From: Archangiaceae bacterium | GTDB lineage: Bacteria; Myxococcota; Myxococcia; Myxococcales; Myxococcaceae | NCBI GenBank assembly: GCA_016714225.1 | Contig: JADJNS010000029.1 | Span: 62,001 to 126,000, forward strand | Direction: 5' to 3' | Length of the DNA stretch: 64,000 bases | Part shown: piece after piece, positions 61,146 to 64,000 of the stretch | Layout: each line of letters starts with the position of its first letter | Numbering within the stretch: the stretch's first letter is position 1 | The notes under the pieces: model-generated | What the model saw: the letters and a program-made list of their open reading frames with translations, nothing else | Told to the model about the DNA's origin: nothing | Database searches by the model: none | Translations under genes and position numbers: made by a program

Positions 61146-61664
61146 TCAACGGGCACTCTGGGTTGAGCGGGGCAGTACGCGGTTTGCCAGCGCCTGAACC
61201 CGGTGGTGGTGTTGCGACCAGGCAGCCCATACAGCTCGCGCCCAATCGGCAACAGCACGAGAACGCTCAGTCGCTTGAGCGGTTCGTACCGTATCGACGG
61301 TGACCGCTCCCAGCGACGGAACCGGGAGAAGCGGTTCGACGTCGTCCTTCGATGGGAACACCCGGCCCAGCAGAGGAACGATCTCCGACAAGGGCACGTT
61401 CATCTCGAAAGACAGATGAAGGCCGATGAGATGAGTAAGTACGGAGCGGCGTCCTGCCGGCGTCGCGTAGCCCGGGTGTTGTGCCATGTAAGCGTCGACC
61501 ATTGACCGCTCGTGCCCACCAGAGGCGGGCGTTTGGTACTCGACCGCGAGAATTTCCCCAAACACCGCCCAGCACGAAGGCGACGCACCCCCATAGGGAT
61601 CGCTCGGACCCTCCACTCGCGGGAGTTGGAGCCCACAGCCCGGGCATGTTTCCAGAGCGGTCAT
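61146..61664 (-). CDS. DUF5946 family protein
   Basis: 172 residues from MTALETCPGCGLQLPRVEGP, the typical DUF5946 opening (CPGCGL), followed by YGGASPSCWAVFGEILAVEY, MVDAYMAQHPGYATPAGR and a C-terminal WAAWSQHH. An in-frame ATG at 61694 is possible but less family-like. The CxxC plus W and H residues suggest zinc binding. Function unknown. It is convergent to the receptor operon and has a small ORF just upstream. Confidence 0.85.
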   Translation of the reverse strand: MTALETCPGCGLQLPRVEGPSDPYGGASPSCWAVFGEILAVEYQTPASGGHERSMVDAYMAQHPGYATPAGRRSVLTHLIGLHLSFEMNVPLSEIVPLLGRVFPSKDDVEPLLPVPSLGAVTVDTVRTAQATERSRAVADWARAVWAAWSQHHHRVQALANRVLPRSTQSAR

Positions 61665-61690
61665 TGCATTGAATGACGACAGCAGAATCG

Positions 61691-61900
61691 TCAACTGCTC
61701 AGCGCGCGGCTTAGGTTTCTAGTGCGGAGAGTCCGTTGTATCGGAACTCCCCGATTGCCTTTCTCAGCGAGCGGTCTGCCAAGTCGGATGTGCAGCTCGA
61801 CGCTGGCTGCGGCTACCAACCTCCAACCCTCTTGGGTGCCGTCCCAAAGGTAGCTGTGCGGTGAATGATCGCGACGTGGCTTCATCACGACCACCGTCAC
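61691..61900 (-). CDS. Hypothetical small protein upstream of the DUF5946 gene
   Basis: 69 residues: MTVVVMKPRRDHSPHSYLWD, then GTQEGWRLVAAASVELHIRL. Protein-like composition and close position (27 bp before the DUF5946 start) make it plausible, but no family or ribosome site is recognised. Confidence 0.35.
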   Translation of the reverse strand: MTVVVMKPRRDHSPHSYLWDGTQEGWRLVAAASVELHIRLGRPLAEKGNRGVPIQRTLRTRNLSRALSS

Positions 61901-62263
61901 TCGGCACCCCGCGACCAGTCAACGGGTTCTAAACTGATCGACTCCCGCAACGAAAAAGCCCCGGCAGAACCGGGGCTTCATCGAAGCTCCGCATTCGGCG
62001 CCGCTTGCTAACCCGTTCGCGGGGCTCTCGGCGGGACGGGTTCGCTCCGCTCGCACCGTCCCGGAAACGCGAACGCTTGCGAATCCGGCGGGTTGCGGGC
62101 GGCGAGCTGGGACGCTCCCCCTGATTCGCACCGTCCCGCGAGGGTAAGGCTCGCCCGCGCGTCGCGGTGGCGGCCTTCCCCGACCACAGACCAGCGTCCG
62201 CCGCTCGCGACGACGTCCCCCAGGTTCGTTGTGGCGACCGAAGCTTTCTTGTACCGTCGTACC
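61901..62263. other. Intergenic region before the right-edge locus
   Basis: About 360 bp. It carries a strong hairpin terminator (61956-61978, minus-strand direction) and otherwise no convincing gene; minus-strand open frames here read as Arg/Pro/Ser-rich noise. The minus-strand gene that the terminator would serve cannot be identified. Confidence 0.5.
61953..61978 (-). terminator. Rho-independent terminator (minus strand)
   Basis: On the minus strand AAGCCCCGG-TTCTG-CCGGGGCTTTTT forms a 9-bp G/C-rich stem with a T run at the 3' end. It would end transcripts running leftward from the right-hand region. Nothing on the minus strand to its right is a convincing gene. Confidence 0.75.
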
Positions 62264-63773
62264 GTGCGGGCTGTCCTCATCGCGTGGGTCGGCGTCTCCG
62301 ACCTGAGGGGACCCGAGAAGGCAGGTTCAGGCGACCTTGGACCTATTGCGCAGGCTCTCGCGGTCCGCTCGTTCGACCGTGTGGTCCTGCTTGAGTTCTT
62401 CGACAAAGCCGACCATCAAAGCTCCTGCCCGGCTACATCGCTTGGCTGCGCGAACGCACCCCGGCAGAGATCGTCGAACGGCGGGAGACCGCTGCGCGGG
62501 CCGACCGACTTCGGCGGCATCTACGAGGCTGCGCGCCGAGCCTGCCAAGAGGAGGCGCTGGCGCAGCACAGGGACGCGACGCTCACGTTCCACCTCGGTC
62601 CCGGCTCGCCGCCGATGGCGGCCGTGTGGATGCTGCTCGGCAAGACGATCTTCCCGGCGCAGCTCATCGAGTCGTCGCGCGAGCAGGGTGTGAAACCGCC
62701 GAGGTGCCGTTCGACATCGCGGCGGAGTTTCACCCGATCTTCTGCGCGAGCCGGACGAACGCCCTCCGCGCGCGCAGAGCACGGCAGGACTCGCCGCCCG
62801 CCCCGGAGTTCAAGACCATCATCCACCGGAGCCGCGTGATGGCGCGGCTCATCCAACTGCGCGCGCCGCGTGGCGCTGCGCAACGTCCCGGTGCTGATCG
62901 AGGGCGAGTCCGGTACTGGCAAGGAGCTGCTCGCCAAGGCGATCCACCAGGCAAGCCGCGAGGCAAGCCCTTCATCCTGTGAACTGCGGAGCGATCCCCG
63001 CGAGCCTGGTCGAGTCCGAGCTCTTCGGCGTCGAGAAGGAGCGGCGACTGGCGTAGACGCTCGCGAGGGGTACTTCGAGGCGGCGGACGGGGAACGCTGT
63101 TCCTCGACGAGCTGGGCGAGCTCCCTTTGCCGGTTCAGGTGAAGCTCCTCCGGATTCCGCAGGAGAACGAGGTCACGCGCGTCGGCGCCAAGAAACCGAA
63201 GCGGATCGACGTTCGGATCGTGGCCGCAACGAACCGCTCCGTCGTCGACGAAGTCGCCGCCGGCCGTTTCCGTGAGGATCTCTTCTACCGGCTCGCGGTC
63301 GCCGTCCTGAAGTTGCCGCCCCTCCGAGAGCGCTCGGGAGACGTCGGCCTGCTCGTCGACGAGCTGCTGAAGCAAATGAACCAAGAGGCCATTGGCGAGC
63401 CCGGATACCGGGACAAGAAACTTTCTGCAGGCGCAAAAGTCTTCCTGCTCACGCATCCGTGGCCGGGCAACGTGCGCGAGCTGCTGCTGACGCTCAAAGC
63501 GCCGCCATCTGGAGCGAGGGCGAGACGATCACCACCGAAGACCTGCGCGAGGCTCTCCTTGCAGTCCCCACGACACAGCGCACCGACGTCCTCGGTCGCC
63601 CCCTGGGCGAGGATCTCAACCTCCCGGAATTGCTGGCGGAAGTCGCGCGCCACTACCTCGAGCGCGCGCTGGATGAAGCGGGCGGGAACAAGACGAAGGC
63701 AGCGGGCCTGGTCGGCCTCCCGAGCTACCAGACCCTGACGAACTGGCTCCAACGCTACGAGGTGAAGCGATGA
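62264..63773 (+). pseudogene. rtcR: RtcR/CARF-like sigma-54 activator, broken by many frameshifts
   Basis: From a GTG at 62264 it reads RAVLIAWVGVSDLRGPEKAG, then frames change repeatedly. Pieces in order are KLLPGYIAWLRERTPAE, RGPTDFGGIYEAARRACQEE, ATLTFHLGPGSPPMAAVWML and AEVPFDIAAEF (the RtcR-type CARF-like N-terminal domain). NVPVLIEGESGTGKELLAKA (Walker A), TLFLDELGELPLPVQVKLLR and GRFREDLFYRLAVAVL (AAA+) follow, and a Fis-type end LPELLAEVARHYLERALDEA / NKTKAAGLVGLPSYQTLTNW. At least six frame changes lie between 62420 and 63530. The GAFTGA loop region (~63030-63050) reads GAATGV when shifted, so even the sigma-54 contact may be lost. RtcR activates RNA repair (rtcBA) genes after binding damaged-RNA-derived ligands. 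Confidence 0.75.
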
Positions 63774-63872
63774 GCGCGCGCCTGGTGATGGCGGCTCATC
63801 CGCTTGGCACGTCCTTCGCTCTACGGCCCTCGGTCGCCGCATCACGCGGCGAGAACCGAAAGGAGCCGTTCG

Positions 63873-64000
63873 ATGTCTCCTGCCCTCGCTGCACTGCCCT
63901 CGACGCTCGGCAGCTTCTCTCTCCCCAAGCACGCCTACGAACGCATGACCACGCGCTCGATCTCTCGCACACCGCGATCGAGGCCGCGCTGGAGTTCGGG
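63873..64000 (+). CDS. DUF4258-type protein, 3'-partial at window edge
   Basis: An AAAGGAG ribosome site precedes the ATG. The frame reads MSPALAALPSTLGSFSLPKH then AYERMTTRSIS, the DUF4258 start (HA-x-ERM-x-x-R-x-I-S). A 2-bp AC insertion at ~63960 shifts the frame, after which AIEAALEFG continues the domain. The gene leaves the window. DUF4258 proteins have a RelE/mRNA-interferase-like fold and are often toxin-like. It starts ~100 bp after the RtcR-like gene. Confidence 0.6.
   Translation, partial: MSPALAALPSTLGSFSLPKHAYERMTTRSISRTPRSRPRWSS

Noticed and set aside
62000..62230. Possible structured RNA before the RtcR-like gene
   Set aside because: Looked for tRNA or riboswitch-like patterns; found G/C-rich partial repeats but no consistent fold or known motif.

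Overview
The window is about 64 kb of GC-rich DNA that looks like a myxobacterium (Myxococcota) or a close uncultured relative. The evidence is lipoproteins with DAG/DGG or GGTA spacer repeats, two proteins with MYXO-CTERM-like tails (Gly-Cys-Gly-Cys plus a hydrophobic stretch plus an Arg cluster), a TIGR02996/LRR protein, a Ser/Thr kinase with PEGA-like repeats, an FHA/sigma-54 activator, and above all a compact cluster of outer-membrane gliding-motility genes (cglB, cglC and cglF homologues with beta-barrels and a TPR protein). No rRNA, tRNA, CRISPR array or intact insertion sequence was recognised.

Layout. 1-16 kb: an FG-GAP/UnbV-redoxin protein cut by the left edge, surface lipoproteins, a TetR-LRR pair with a candidate operator, an EVE protein, a PilT-like ATPase, a LigB-type dioxygenase, a DUF2723 membrane protein, a large IPT/TIG surface protein, a 2OG-Fe(II) oxygenase and a thioredoxin. 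15.2-19.6 kb: an ECF sigma factor fused to its own zinc finger, preceded by a small Cys protein, then an arsenic operon with Acr3 and an ArsC-ArsA fusion. 19.7-21.2 kb: a secreted metallophosphoesterase. 21.3-26.8 kb: the gliding-motility outer-membrane module, with nearly every stop overlapping the next start, followed by the sigma-54 activator and the divergent kinase. 30-43 kb: a lipase-like hydrolase, a Kelch surface protein, a PAS/GAF histidine kinase, a three-gene KaiC operon and a 1023-residue FAD/Fe-S oxidoreductase. 43-48.7 kb: an MFS remnant, a nitrilase-like protein, a hypothetical protein, and a P-type ATPase coupled to a membrane-anchored LuxR regulator.

48.7-55.8 kb is a mosaic of small stress and regulatory genes (two YciI proteins, a GlxA-type AraC regulator, ArsR/AHSA1 pair, ECF42-like sigma factor, SRPBCC, DUF1905) mixed with gene fragments: a 156-bp duplicated DUF1905 block, a truncated SRPBCC gene, a TfoX fragment, and an exact 22-nt match linking two breakpoints. 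55.4-55.7 kb is an almost pure G/C block that replaces the middle of an ECF sigma gene whose last codons and anti-sigma partner survive. 56-61 kb is a TonB-dependent receptor operon with two lipoproteins. The right end (62.2-64 kb) holds a heavily frame-broken RtcR/CARF-like sigma-54 activator followed by a DUF4258 protein that runs off the window; this probably marks the edge of an RNA-repair or defence-type locus.

Quality note. At least five otherwise well-conserved genes carry a single suspected indel or stop (about 494, 10327, 18154, 23700, 26207), at least two of them in short homopolymers, and the right-edge locus carries many. Much of this looks like sequencing or assembly error rather than biology, so the affected genes are described as whole genes with the break marked.
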